Positions 52,423 through 61,960 of a stretch of 64,000 nucleotides of DNA are shown here, in pieces. Source of the stretch: DATHZQ01 sp965216945 (GTDB lineage Bacteria > Actinomycetota > Acidimicrobiia > Spongiisociales > UBA5794); the NCBI GenBank assembly GCA_965216945.1, contig CBDCGU010000003.1:1922001-1986000 (forward strand), read 5' to 3'. The number at the start of each line of letters is the position of its first letter. Position 1 is the first letter of the stretch. The notes under the pieces are model-generated. The model made no database searches, had not been told where the DNA came from, and was given only the letters and a program-made list of their open reading frames with translations. A program made the translations under genes and the position numbers.

Positions 52423-52566
52423 GTGTAACTCCCCTGTATCGGCCTCGATCCAATCCTACGCCGCGGTGCGACCTGCCACATTCCACCGGGTGGGGCCGCC
52501 GTGGCCGGCTGGGTCGTTTCAGGTTGCGGTGCCCCCCGGGGCGGTTGCGTCTGCCAGGATCAGGTG

Positions 52567-55131
52567 ATGCTCATCGGACGCACACGCGAGTTGGATGAGA
52601 TCCGGGAGGCGCTCGAGCAATCCCGAGTCGTGACCCTGATCGGGCCGGGCGGCGTGGGCAAGACCTCCCTGGCCGTCGCCGTGGCGAGCGAGGCGGGGCT
52701 GGGATCGGCGCTGTTTGCCGAGTTGACTCCCCTCGGTGCGGAGGACCTGGCAGACGGCTTGGCGGGTTCGGTCGGGTTCGCCTCGTTCGATGACCTCGCC
52801 TCGGCGGTGCACAACGGTGAGCAACTCATGGTCCTCGACAACTGTGAGCACGTGCTCGACGCCGCCGCCGACATCACGCAGCGGCTCCTGGCTACGAACC
52901 CCGGCTTGACCATCCTCGCCACCAGCAGGGAGCGGCTCGACGTTGTGGACGAGCGAGTCATCGCCATCACGCCACTGTCGACCGACGGGCACCCGTCTCC
53001 CGCCACTCGGATGTTCCTCCATGCGGTCGAGGCGCGCGGTATCGACAGCGATGACGACCTCCACGTCGTGGACGAGTTGTGCCGCCGCCTGGACGGCCTG
53101 CCCCTGGCGCTGGAGCTGGCTGCGGCGCGGGCGAGCGCCATGACAGCAGCCGAGATGATCGCCAATCTCGACAGCCGTCTCGATCTGCTGTCACGATCGC
53201 GGGCTCGGGGGCCGGCTCGGCATCACAGCCTCCGAGCAGCCATCGCCTGGTCCTACCAGCAGCTCCCCGCACCCGCCCAGGAGTTCTTCGCACGGCTCTC
53301 CGTCTTTCGCGCACCATTCACTGCCGAGCTGGCAGCAGGCGCTACCGGTGTCGACGATGCGACCGCCTTGGTGACGCTCGCCGCCCTGGTGGATCGCTCC
53401 CTCCTCGTCCACGAACCGGTGGCCGGCATCTCCTGGTACCGCATGCTCGAAACGATCCGCGCCTTTGCGACCGAGCGGTTGGACCTCGCCGGTGACCGAG
53501 TCGACACGGAGGAACGCGTGCTCGAGCACCTGGCGCAGTTCGCCGATCGCATCGACGAGAAGGGCGTCATGTCGGGAGCCACCGTCCCGGCCGAGCTGGA
53601 GAGATCGTTTCGCAACGTCCGCTGGGCGGTGGACCGGAGTCTCGAGAGGGACGATCGGGACCGCACCTTTCGACTCGTCGCACCGCTGTGGTGGCTCGAG
53701 GACGTCGGCCACCAGGCGGAGGGCTCGGATCTCATCGAGCGGGTTGTGGCGCGCTGGCCCGAGGTGACCCTGGAGGGAGCGAGGGCCTGGGGCATCCTGT
53801 CGTGCCTGAGTCGCCAAGCCGGGAGGGCGGACCGCGCCCGCCACGCAGCCGAGATCGCATCGTCCGGCTCCGGCCTCGGCGCCGCCTACGGCGAGCGCAC
53901 GCTCGGCCATCTCGCCCGCACGGATGGGCGGTGGGCGGCCGCCTTGGATCACTTCGCCCGCGGGGCCGCAGCCGCACGTGCGGGAGGGCATGAGGCGATG
54001 GCGATGGAGCTGGAGATGCACACGGCCCTGACCCACGCCAGGGCAGACGACGTCGACGACGCGGTCGCCGTTCTCGAATCGGTCATGGCCCGCAGCGACG
54101 ACTATCCGCTCACGTATGCATGGGCAGCCAACTTCCTCGCATACATCCTCCTCGATCAGGATCCCGCCCGAGCTGCCGAGATCGCTCGCTCTCTCCAGCC
54201 GATCGCGGCCTCGACCAACAACCGATGGTTGATCGGCTCGACTGAGACGACGCTGGGTCTTGCCGCTCTCAGCGACGGTGATCCCGCGGCTGCGGCACGC
54301 CACTTCGCGGAATCGATCGACTCGTTCATGGCCATCAGGAGCGGGACCGACATCGGTATCGCGCAACTGGGTGCCGCCGCCTTGTTCGCATCGGCCGGTG
54401 ACATCGACACGGCAAAGGGTGTGCTGGCTGCCGAACGTTCGACGGGTCCGGCGGTGCTCGGCGACTTCGAACGCCGCATCTACGACCGCCTCGGGCGCCT
54501 GCCCGAGATTCCACCCGATCAGCCCGCGTTGCCGCTGGACGAGGTTGCGCGGCGCTTGCGTGCGGTCGCCGCCGGCTCATCGAGCCGGAGTGAGCCGGCA
54601 GTGCGGGGCAACATGTTCCGGCGCAGGGGAGACTCCTGGTCCATCGTCTTCGCCGGTACGGAGATCCTCCAGCGTGACAGCAAGGGGCTATCCGATATTG
54701 CGCGCCTCCTGGCTCGCCCTGGCGTGGAGATCGCGGCGGTCGATCTGATGGGTGCCTTGGTCGTGGAAGGCGATGCCGGTGCAGCTTCGGATGCCGCAGC
54801 TCGGCAGGACTACCGGGCGCGGATCGAAGAGCTCCAGGAGGACGTCGATCGGGCGGAAGCCGACGGTGACTCGTATGCCGCCGAACGCGCCCGCGAGCAG
54901 CTCGATGCGCTGGTCGATCACCTCAGCGCGGTGTACGGCCTCGGCGGGAAGGACCGGCCGCAGTCCGCCACGGCCGAGAAGGCCCGCTCGGCGGTGACGT
55001 GGCGAATCCGAGCTGCCATCAAGCGAATTGCGGAAGCGCACCCGCAGCTCGGAGACCACCTGGATCGGTCGATCGCCACCGGTCGATTCTGCGTCTACGA
55101 GCCCGACGCGGCCATCGAGTGGCAGGTCTGA
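52567..55131 (+). CDS. NB-ARC/AfsR-type ATPase with TPR region
   Basis: 854 aa from ATG 52567 (GTG 52564 also possible). P-loop GPGGVGKTS near residue 26, Walker B LMVLDNCEHVL near 90, sensor TILATSRERL near 120 and the GLPLALELAAARA motif near 180 identify the STAND/NB-ARC ATPase used in AfsR- and LuxR-like regulators. A central helical TPR-like region (about 400-640) follows. The C-terminal part (about 680-854) is a conserved helical region found with these ATPases, ending in IATGRFCVYEPDAAIEW; no classical LuxR helix-turn-helix is seen. Likely ligand-triggered regulator. The exported AOC-barrel gene follows after 93 bases. Confidence 0.85.
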   Translation: MLIGRTRELDEIREALEQSRVVTLIGPGGVGKTSLAVAVASEAGLGSALFAELTPLGAEDLADGLAGSVGFASFDDLASAVHNGEQLMVLDNCEHVLDAAADITQRLLATNPGLTILATSRERLDVVDERVIAITPLSTDGHPSPATRMFLHAVEARGIDSDDDLHVVDELCRRLDGLPLALELAAARASAMTAAEMIANLDSRLDLLSRSRARGPARHHSLRAAIAWSYQQLPAPAQEFFARLSVFRAPFTAELAAGATGVDDATALVTLAALVDRSLLVHEPVAGISWYRMLETIRAFATERLDLAGDRVDTEERVLEHLAQFADRIDEKGVMSGATVPAELERSFRNVRWAVDRSLERDDRDRTFRLVAPLWWLEDVGHQAEGSDLIERVVARWPEVTLEGARAWGILSCLSRQAGRADRARHAAEIASSGSGLGAAYGERTLGHLARTDGRWAAALDHFARGAAAARAGGHEAMAMELEMHTALTHARADDVDDAVAVLESVMARSDDYPLTYAWAANFLAYILLDQDPARAAEIARSLQPIAASTNNRWLIGSTETTLGLAALSDGDPAAAARHFAESIDSFMAIRSGTDIGIAQLGAAALFASAGDIDTAKGVLAAERSTGPAVLGDFERRIYDRLGRLPEIPPDQPALPLDEVARRLRAVAAGSSSRSEPAVRGNMFRRRGDSWSIVFAGTEILQRDSKGLSDIARLLARPGVEIAAVDLMGALVVEGDAGAASDAAARQDYRARIEELQEDVDRAEADGDSYAAERAREQLDALVDHLSAVYGLGGKDRPQSATAEKARSAVTWRIRAAIKRIAEAHPQLGDHLDRSIATGRFCVYEPDAAIEWQV

Positions 55132-55224
55132 GCCGGTAACGACAATCGGAAGGTCGGTTCCTCACGACGCGAGGCCATTCCTCACGCCTACAGGGCGAAG
55201 CGTCCACAAGAGAGAGGAATCACC

Positions 55225-55857
55225 ATGACTCACGCTTCTCGCATCCTGGCAACCCTGATCGCGATCGCGGTCCTCAGCGCCATTCCCGCTGCTGCCTTCG
55301 GGGCAGAACCCGCAGCAGGGCCGGCGACACTCGAGGTCGAGGTCGCAGAGGACGGTACCCGGTTCGTGTTCGACGAGGCTCCGGTCTTCGAGAACGGCTA
55401 CCCGGCGTACGGCAACGGCTTCGTCACCCAGGGCTACATCTACCCGGCGGGCACGCTCGACGGCAGCAATGGGGTCAACCCAGACGGGAGCCCCGAGTTC
55501 CCCGATGCCGTCATCGGCGAGTGGACCTGTTTCGGCTATTTCGTCGGTGATGGTGCCAACACGACCGAAGGCGCCTGGGTCGTCACCACGCAGGTGTTCG
55601 ACTTCCACAGCGATGTGGTCGGCGACGACTCGATCGTGACCATCGGGCCCGAGACCCCGGCCGACGCCGGACCCGCGGTCCGCGCAGTGGTCGGAGGAAC
55701 CGGCCGCTTCGGTGGTGTCGACGGAGAGGTCACGCAGGTCACGCTGGGGCACAACGCCAGCGATGGCGTCGACGCCACCTTCAGCTTCGACCTCCGTGGC
55801 GCCAAGCGGGCCGGCATCGCCGGCACCGCCCCTCGCCGCGGTCTCGTCGCCGTCTGA
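55225..55857 (+). CDS. Exported AOC-barrel (allene oxide cyclase/dirigent-like) protein
   Basis: 210 aa from ATG 55225 with GAGAGAGGAA upstream. Cleavable signal peptide (about 1-26, ending AAAFGA). The mature protein is beta-rich; the late block AVVGGTGRFGGVDGEVTQV is the pattern of the AOC/dirigent barrel (ITGGTGxYxGAxGxV), and TCFGYFVGDG is a preceding strand. In plants the fold binds hydrophobic intermediates; bacterial members are secreted and uncharacterised. Possibly a target of the ATPase upstream. A strong hairpin follows. Confidence 0.78.
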   Translation: MTHASRILATLIAIAVLSAIPAAAFGAEPAAGPATLEVEVAEDGTRFVFDEAPVFENGYPAYGNGFVTQGYIYPAGTLDGSNGVNPDGSPEFPDAVIGEWTCFGYFVGDGANTTEGAWVVTTQVFDFHSDVVGDDSIVTIGPETPADAGPAVRAVVGGTGRFGGVDGEVTQVTLGHNASDGVDATFSFDLRGAKRAGIAGTAPRRGLVAV

Positions 55858-55871
55858 CACGCATTGCCGTC

Positions 55872-55900
55872 CCGGCGCCGGGCGCACCGCCCGGCGCCGG
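55872..55900 (+). terminator. Strong hairpin after AOC-barrel gene
   Basis: Perfect 12-bp inverted repeat: CCGGCGCCGGGC and GCCCGGCGCCGG with a five-base loop, 15 bases downstream of the stop. Separates this gene from the methyltransferase that starts 23 bases later. Confidence 0.7.
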
Positions 55901-55922
55901 CCCTCACCGAAAGGATCCCCTC

Positions 55923-56978
55923 ATGACAACGACCAATCTGGACGAGCGGCTCATCAGCTCCACCATTGGTGCCCTCGAGCTGTACTCCATTCATCTCGGC
56001 CGGCGGCTCGGTCTCTACGAGGCGCTCGAGACCCCACGCACCGCCGGCGGGCTCGCCGCAGCGGCCGGCATCGAGGCACGCTATGCACGCGAGTGGCTCG
56101 AGCAGCAAGCCGTGGCCGGTCTCGTCACGGTCGACGATCCGGAGCTGAGCTGGGACCGGCGTTCCTACAGTCTCGACGAGCAACAGTCGGCCCTTCTGGC
56201 CAGCCCCGAGGATCCGAGCCACGTCTCGCCGCTCGCCGACATGATCGCCGGTGTCGGCACCGTGCTCGGCCGGGTCGCTGCGGCCTATCGCGGCGGCGGC
56301 GGTGTGCCGTATGCCGCCTACGGTTCTTGGTTCCGCAACGGCCAGGCCGGTGTGAACCGGCCCGCCTTCACCCATGACCTCGTTGCGTCGTGGCTCGCGG
56401 CGGCACCGGACGTGCGGAGCCGGCTCGCCGGAGGCGGCCGGATCGCCGATCTCGGGTGCGGGGCGGGTTGGTCGACGATCGCTCTCGCCAGGGCGTTCCC
56501 CGGTGCGGACGTGGTCGGTATCGACTCCGATGCCGCGAGCATCGCCGATGCTCGCGCCAACGCGGCGGCAGCGCCGGAAGTCACGGTGCGATTCGAGCAC
56601 GCGGACGCCTCTTCGCTGAGCGAGCACGGCAGGTTCGATCTCGTGCTCCTGCTCGAGGCTCTCCACGACCTGGCGCGCCCGGACGAGGTGCTGCGGCATG
56701 TGCGCAAGTCTCTCGCCGCCGACGGTGTGCTGCTGGTGGCCGACGAGAAGGTGTCAGAGCAGTTCACTGCACCCGGCGACGAGCTCGAGCGGATGATGTA
56801 CGGCTGGAGCGTCGTGCACTGTCTTCCCGCCTCGCTGGCCGAGCAGCCCTCGGCGGCCATCGGGACGGTCATCCGGCCAGAGATGGTCCGGACGCTCGCA
56901 GCGGACACGGGCTTCGCCGGCGTGGAACTGAGCGACGTGGATGGCGGCTTCTTCAACATCTACGTGCTTCGCCCCTGA
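55923..56978 (+). CDS. Class I SAM methyltransferase with N-terminal winged helix
   Basis: 351 aa, resembling Rv2258c-type methyltransferases. N-terminal winged helix (about 10-100: LYSIHLGRRLGLYEAL, RTAGGLAAAAGIEARYAREWLEQ here split by a boundary) followed by the Rossmann domain with motif I RIADLGCGAGWSTIALA, acidic motif VVGIDSDAASIADA, and DLVLLLEALHDLARPDEVLR. Substrate unknown. The N-terminal region usually serves dimerisation or substrate capping. ATG start at 55923 with GAAAGGA upstream. Confidence 0.87.
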   Translation: MTTTNLDERLISSTIGALELYSIHLGRRLGLYEALETPRTAGGLAAAAGIEARYAREWLEQQAVAGLVTVDDPELSWDRRSYSLDEQQSALLASPEDPSHVSPLADMIAGVGTVLGRVAAAYRGGGGVPYAAYGSWFRNGQAGVNRPAFTHDLVASWLAAAPDVRSRLAGGGRIADLGCGAGWSTIALARAFPGADVVGIDSDAASIADARANAAAAPEVTVRFEHADASSLSEHGRFDLVLLLEALHDLARPDEVLRHVRKSLAADGVLLVADEKVSEQFTAPGDELERMMYGWSVVHCLPASLAEQPSAAIGTVIRPEMVRTLAADTGFAGVELSDVDGGFFNIYVLRP

Positions 56979-57018
56979 CGGCGAATCTCCGGCTGTTGCT
57001 GGAGCGAATCACCCCGTG

Positions 57019-57042
57019 TCCCCGGGAGGCTTCCGCCGGGGA
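57019..57042. terminator. Hairpin between convergent genes
   Basis: TCCCCGG and CCGGGGA form a perfect 7-bp stem with a ten-base loop, midway between the convergent methyltransferase and META lipoprotein genes. It could serve both. Confidence 0.45.
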
Positions 57043-57113
57043 TGCGGGGTCGCCGCGTGCCGCAGGCCCGTTCTTCCACGACGCCCTCGTCGCACGACGC
57101 AGCGGGGGTGTGA

Positions 57114-57680
57114 TCAGCCCGACCTGGCCGCCTCGATCAGGAGAAACTCATCCAGCAGGAGGAGGCGGTCTCCGTCGAGGACGAACCGTGACGCCGCAGC
57201 CATGGCGGCGGGAAGATCCTGGTCCTGGTCGCCGAGAAAGCCGTCGCAGCCGATCTCGGTCTGTTCGAACTCGGGGCCCATGCCGATGGTCTGGCCCTCG
57301 GGCGTGTCGTCGAGCGCGGATTCCGGCACGGCATAGTCGTCGCCTGTCGTGTATCCGGTGCCCCCGGCATTGCAGCCGGTGTGGTACCCAACCGTTCCAT
57401 CGGTGCCGAATTCGATGAACACGGGCGCATCACCCACGACATTGGTGAGGCTCCCACCATCCGGCAAGGCGTAGCTGACGACATCCCACCTGCCGACGAG
57501 CTCGGCGCTGCGGTCTTCTCGACCGGTTGCGGCGGTGTCGTCGCTGCCGGCCATCGCAGCCGAGTCGGTCGTTGCGGGGACGCCGGTCGTCGCCGGTCCG
57601 GCCCCGTCATCCGAGCCGCAGCCGGCGGCGACGAGCAGCGCAGCCGTCAACACGCAGTACAAGACCCTTCGTCTACCCAC
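57114..57680 (-). CDS. META/HslJ-domain lipoprotein
   Basis: 188 aa from a GTG or ATG at 57680. Lipobox LVAAGC (Cys about 21), then a Ser/Thr/Ala linker. The META domain begins near residue 62: LVGRWDVVSYALPDGGSL, followed by FIEFGTDGTVGYHTGCNAGG, with the conserved Gly-Cys-Asn, and late TEIGCDGFL. META proteins are exported and are linked to stress resistance and motility; the biochemical role is unclear. Lies 56 bases downstream of the second cyclase gene. Confidence 0.88.
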   Translation of the reverse strand: MGRRRVLYCVLTAALLVAAGCGSDDGAGPATTGVPATTDSAAMAGSDDTAATGREDRSAELVGRWDVVSYALPDGGSLTNVVGDAPVFIEFGTDGTVGYHTGCNAGGTGYTTGDDYAVPESALDDTPEGQTIGMGPEFEQTEIGCDGFLGDQDQDLPAAMAAASRFVLDGDRLLLLDEFLLIEAARSG

Positions 57681-57736
57681 ATCGGTACCCTACGCCGCCG
57701 GCGCACCGGCAGGGCAATCAGCTCGGCTGCGGTGCC

Positions 57737-59464
57737 TCATCCCACCCGAATCGCGTCGGCCCGCTCCAAGTCGTGCTTCCAGCGCGCGACGATCTCCCGG
57801 CTCTGGAATGGTGTCTTCTCCAACCACGCCTCGATGTCCGCTGATGGGAAGCGCTGACGGATCGTTTCGGCTGTGGCGTGCGCCCGCCGCTCCAGCCCCA
57901 GCTCGACTTGTGCGGCTGCCAGCACCAGCAGTGCCTCGAGGTTGTGGGGTTGGTACTCGACGACCGTCTCCGCAAGGGCTGCGGCCTGCTCGACTCTCCC
58001 CCCGATGTACAGGGAGCAGGCCTGCACGGTGGGATACCAGGGTTTGACGATCCCTGTCAGGCGCATGGCGACGTCGAGCAGGTCGACCGCCTTCTCCCAC
58101 TCACCGAGGTATCGGCGGATGCTTCCCTCCAGTCCGTAGGTGACATCGCACGTCGGCCGGCGAATCTCCAACTGCGACACCGCTTCGAGAGCCTCGGTCA
58201 ACTTGCCCTCCGACATGTAGATCGCTGCCTGCACCGCCTGGCCCATCCCGGTCGGGTCGCCCATCTCGATCGCCCGCTTGGCCTTCTCGCTGGCAGCGTC
58301 CATGGTTGCCTGGGGATCGGGGGGCCATTCGTTGCTGGCGCCGGCCCACAACGCGAACGCACCGAGGACGTGTCCATAGGGTTGCTCTGGATGAGAGTGC
58401 GCCACGTCATCGAACAGCTCGACGGCTCGCACCCAACCCTCCGGCGTGCCGGCTCGCAGGTGGTACCACCCGAGGTACACCTTCTCGATAGCCTCCGGAT
58501 CGTCGAGGTCGGCGTACAAGCCGGCGGGCTCGCCGACGATCAGCTCGACCTCGATCCCCTGCGACACCTCGTCGGCGATCTGCTCGGACAGCTCGGCGAG
58601 CTCTTCGACCTTTGCCGACCACTTGTACGAGTTGACGATGTTCATCGTCGTGACATCGAAGAGGGTCGTGAACACGCGAACCGAACCGGCGACCTCGTGT
58701 ACCCCGGATTCGAGCATGTACCGGGCCGTTGGCCGGCCCGCTCCGGTTCCCGGCTCGACGCCGGCGTCCACGACCTGCAGCTCGGGGACCTGAGTGAGCC
58801 TGAAGACCAGATCGAGCCGGATCAGGTTGGCTGCCGATCGCACGTCCTCGGAGACCCCCTCGGTGTGAATGGGGAGCACTGCCACGGTGGGCGCCTCGAG
58901 CGGGACCGACCGGATGTGCGGCGAGTCCGATCCATCGGACGGAAGATCGGCGAACTCGTAGACATCGACCTCTTCGGGGATGTTCTTCAGGCGCTGTTGC
59001 CCGAGGGGCCGGAAGCGCAAGGCCGGCTCGTCGAGCGCCCGGTAGACCCTGCCCGACACCCCGATACCACCCGGCGGCGCAATCGACTGGATGCGAGCCG
59101 CGATGTTGAGCGCGTCGCCCGCATAGCGGCCCTCATGCGTCGTCAGCGATCCGCTGTCGAGCCCCATGCGGAACCGCATCCGCCGGATCTCAGGCACACC
59201 ACGGTTCTGCGCCTCGATCTCGGTCGTGATGTGGATGGCGGCAGCGACGGCGGTCCTCGCATCGTCGAAGATCGCCATGAAGTTGTCGCCGACGAAGTTG
59301 ATCAGCGTCCCCGGGGCGCTTGCGATCTCGGATTCCACCAGGTGCCGGACATCGGCGAGCCGGGCGGTCGTCGCATCGGCATCGTCGGCCAGCAACATGC
59401 TGTAGCCAACGACATCTGCGTTCAGAGCGACCGCCTCGAACGATTTGGATGAGCTTCCTTCCAC
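57737..59464 (-). CDS. Class III cyclase-like protein with TolB-like and TPR regions
   Basis: 575 aa from GTG 59464 with AGGGGA upstream. Cyclase domain about 10-165: AVALNADVVGYSMLLADDAD, INFVGDNFMAIFDDA (the central GD is kept), and YAGDALNIAARIQSI. A TolB/FlgO-like region follows (APTVAVLPIHTEGVSED, ARYMLESGVHEVAGSVRVFT), then helical TPR repeats (about 330-540). The plan equals that of the protein at 3866-5629, but identity is low, suggesting old paralogues. Whether the active site makes cAMP is open. A shared transcript with the downstream META lipoprotein is possible. Confidence 0.85.
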   Translation of the reverse strand: MEGSSSKSFEAVALNADVVGYSMLLADDADATTARLADVRHLVESEIASAPGTLINFVGDNFMAIFDDARTAVAAAIHITTEIEAQNRGVPEIRRMRFRMGLDSGSLTTHEGRYAGDALNIAARIQSIAPPGGIGVSGRVYRALDEPALRFRPLGQQRLKNIPEEVDVYEFADLPSDGSDSPHIRSVPLEAPTVAVLPIHTEGVSEDVRSAANLIRLDLVFRLTQVPELQVVDAGVEPGTGAGRPTARYMLESGVHEVAGSVRVFTTLFDVTTMNIVNSYKWSAKVEELAELSEQIADEVSQGIEVELIVGEPAGLYADLDDPEAIEKVYLGWYHLRAGTPEGWVRAVELFDDVAHSHPEQPYGHVLGAFALWAGASNEWPPDPQATMDAASEKAKRAIEMGDPTGMGQAVQAAIYMSEGKLTEALEAVSQLEIRRPTCDVTYGLEGSIRRYLGEWEKAVDLLDVAMRLTGIVKPWYPTVQACSLYIGGRVEQAAALAETVVEYQPHNLEALLVLAAAQVELGLERRAHATAETIRQRFPSADIEAWLEKTPFQSREIVARWKHDLERADAIRVG

Positions 59465-59687
59465 GGCATCCCCTGCATCTCGCAGCCAGAAACCTAGTGC
59501 CCCGATCTACAACATTCACCGCGTTCAGGCCGGCCAGGACCGGCGGCGTCCTCGTCGTCGACGATTGCACGAAACGCCTGCGTCCTGCGTCCTTGCCTTC
59601 AACGCCGCTGACTCGCACTGACCGTCGCCGAGGTCGTGAGACGGGCACCAGCCGGATGGAACAAGATGCGGCCGCTGGGCAGGCGGG

Positions 59688-60602
59688 TCACTCGTGAGCG
59701 AAGACCTCGTCCTGGAGGTACTTGAGGCCGGAGTCACACAGAAGCGTGACGACGCGGTGACCCGGTCCGAGGCGCCGAGCGACGTCGAGGGCGACCGACA
59801 CGTTGGCGCCTGAGCTGATGCCTGCGAAGAGCCCTTCGGTTCGGGCGAGCATTCGCGCCATCCGGTAGGCCGTCTCATCGGTGACCGGAACGACCTCGTC
59901 GGCCAGGTCATCGCGGTATATGGAAGGCTTGAACCCGACGCCGATGCCTTCGATGCGGTGTCCTCCGGTCGGGGGCAGCCCGCTCAGAGCTCGTGAGTTT
60001 GCGGGTTCTACCGCCACTGCGTGGAGATCGGGATTGCCCCTCTTCAGCACCTCGGCGACACCGGAGAAGCTGCCGCCGGTGCCCACACCCTGGACGAAGG
60101 CGCTCACCGTTCCACCCAACGCAGATTGGATTTCGTCTCCGACGGGGTGGTAGCCGCTCCGGTTGTCGACGTTGTTGAACTGATCGGTCCAGAAGGTCTC
60201 GGGCTCCGAGGCGAGCTGCCGGGCACGGTCGACGATGGCCCGAATCAGCTCCGGGGTCACCCGGCGATCGACGCTGGGTATGACCTCCACGACGGCGCCG
60301 AACGCTCGCATCGTCTGGAGCTTCTCCGCGGCGAAGGCGTCGGAGGAGACGAAATGCGCCTCATACCCATTGGCGGCGCAGACCATGGCCAGCGAACTGC
60401 CCGTGCTCCCACCCGTGTACTCGACCACCCGGTAGCCCGGTCGCAGCTCCCCACGTGCCTCGGCGCCTTCGATCATCGACAGCGCCATCCGGTCCTTCAT
60501 GCTGCCCGTCGGGTTCGCACCTTCCCATTTGACATACACCTCGGCGCTGTCGGGGCCGGGGAGCCGCTCGAGCCGCATCAGGGGTGTGTTCCCGATCTCC
60601 AT
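59688..60602 (-). CDS. Cysteine synthase-like PLP enzyme
   Basis: 304 aa, fold type II PLP enzyme. GNTPLMRLERLPG begins the protein, the PLP Lys lies in NPTGSMKDRMA, the phosphate loop is EYTGGSTGSSLAMVCAA (a variant of the usual TSGNTG), and GVGTGGSFSG and CDSGLKYL complete the site. Role: O-acetylserine sulfhydrylase or a related beta-replacement or desulfhydrase reaction; the altered loop makes the exact reaction uncertain. ATG start at 60602, three bases after the kelch lipoprotein gene, so coupled to it. Confidence 0.88.
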   Translation of the reverse strand: MEIGNTPLMRLERLPGPDSAEVYVKWEGANPTGSMKDRMALSMIEGAEARGELRPGYRVVEYTGGSTGSSLAMVCAANGYEAHFVSSDAFAAEKLQTMRAFGAVVEVIPSVDRRVTPELIRAIVDRARQLASEPETFWTDQFNNVDNRSGYHPVGDEIQSALGGTVSAFVQGVGTGGSFSGVAEVLKRGNPDLHAVAVEPANSRALSGLPPTGGHRIEGIGVGFKPSIYRDDLADEVVPVTDETAYRMARMLARTEGLFAGISSGANVSVALDVARRLGPGHRVVTLLCDSGLKYLQDEVFAHE

Positions 60603-60605
60603 GAG

Positions 60606-61751
60606 TCAGCCGCCCGCGACGGGTGCGGCGACGCTGCTCCAGTCATTGGTCGACGGGTCGAAGACCCACACATCCCGTGAGAGGTCGCCGGCGTACTTCG
60701 ACGTGTGCTCGCCGCCGAACATCACCACCTTTTCGGTTTCCGGATCCCAGGTCATCGCATACATCGCCAGATCGGGTGGGCTCGTGGATACGTCGATCTC
60801 GGTCCACGTGTTCGTGTTGTAGTCGTAGTACCAGGTCTCGGATGGGAGCACACCCTCCTCCTCCAGCATCCCGGAATAGAAGAGCACCCGATCGATCTCG
60901 GGGATGTAGGCCATCCCGTGACGTTCCCAATGTTGTTGCGGCCCGTCCACGTTCTCCAACGCCTCCCACGTGTCGGAGTTGTAGTCATAGGCCCACATGT
61001 GCACATCATTCTCGTCGGTTCCGGTGAAGCCGCCCCACAGTAAGACCCGATCCGATTCCGCGTCGTAGGCGGTTGCGTACATCGCTCGAGGAGATGGGCT
61101 GGTCGCGGGGTTCATGTGCTCCCACGTGCCGGTGTTGGCGTCGTAAGCCCACGTGTCCGCATACATGAACCACGGGGAGCCTCCGGCAAACAAGACGAGC
61201 CGGTCCGACTCGGCGTCGTAGGTGAGCGGAGCGCCGAAGCGGGGGTTCGTCGACGTCGACTCCGGCTGCGCTGCCGGCTCGCCCTTCGCCCACTCTCCGG
61301 TGTTCAGGTCGTACGACCAGGTCTGCACGGGTGACATGTTCAATGCGATCACTTGCCCTGATTCTGTATCGGCGCCGAAGGTGATCAGCGCATCGAGCGG
61401 AGCGACGTCGCCCAGGTGGCGCCACGAGAAGTCGGTCGTGTCGAGCGACCACACCTCACGCAGGTCCACGTGTCGCTGCATTGCGCTCATCCCGCTCATC
61501 ATCAACAGCCGGCCGGAGAATGCGTCGTGCAGGAGAGTGGCGTGGATCCTCTCGTCCGGCCACGCCACGGCCGACTCTGCGGGTTGATCGCTGGGGGAAG
61601 CGGCGGCGGTTGTGGCCGATCGGGACGCCGGTGGAGTTTCACCGCCGGTCGTCGTCTGCTCGCCGGTGGACGTGTCCGGCTCTGCCGCGCCGGCGGCACA
61701 CGCGGCGAGGACGAGCAGCGTTGCGACGGTGATTGCCGTGATTCGGACCAT
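60606..61751 (-). CDS. Kelch-repeat lipoprotein
   Basis: 381 aa from ATG or GTG 61751. Lipobox VLAAC (Cys about 18), a Thr/Ser/Ala linker, then five or six kelch blades with the pattern of Gly-Gly followed by Tyr and Trp: FAGGSPWFMYADTWAYDANT, LLWGGFTGTDENDVHMWAYD, VVMFGGEHTSKYAGDLSRDV. Likely a six-bladed propeller on the outer face of the membrane, for binding rather than catalysis. Only three bases separate it from the cysteine-synthase-like gene, an unusual pairing. Confidence 0.88.
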   Translation of the reverse strand: MVRITAITVATLLVLAACAAGAAEPDTSTGEQTTTGGETPPASRSATTAAASPSDQPAESAVAWPDERIHATLLHDAFSGRLLMMSGMSAMQRHVDLREVWSLDTTDFSWRHLGDVAPLDALITFGADTESGQVIALNMSPVQTWSYDLNTGEWAKGEPAAQPESTSTNPRFGAPLTYDAESDRLVLFAGGSPWFMYADTWAYDANTGTWEHMNPATSPSPRAMYATAYDAESDRVLLWGGFTGTDENDVHMWAYDYNSDTWEALENVDGPQQHWERHGMAYIPEIDRVLFYSGMLEEEGVLPSETWYYDYNTNTWTEIDVSTSPPDLAMYAMTWDPETEKVVMFGGEHTSKYAGDLSRDVWVFDPSTNDWSSVAAPVAGG

Positions 61752-61960
61752 GCTGCGCTCCCAGTTGCCTGCCCTCCGCTTGCCGGTGGGCCCTCAAACC
61801 ACCTATGCCCGGCAAGGGGCCATGGCTGACATATCAGTTCGATGCCGGCTCCCCATCGACCAGAGACCGGGCCCCTGCCGGTGGCCCGTCTCATGACGTT
61901 GGCGATCCTTTCCGTCCCGAGCGCGGTGGATGTTCTGAGTCGGGCGCTATGTTCAGACAC

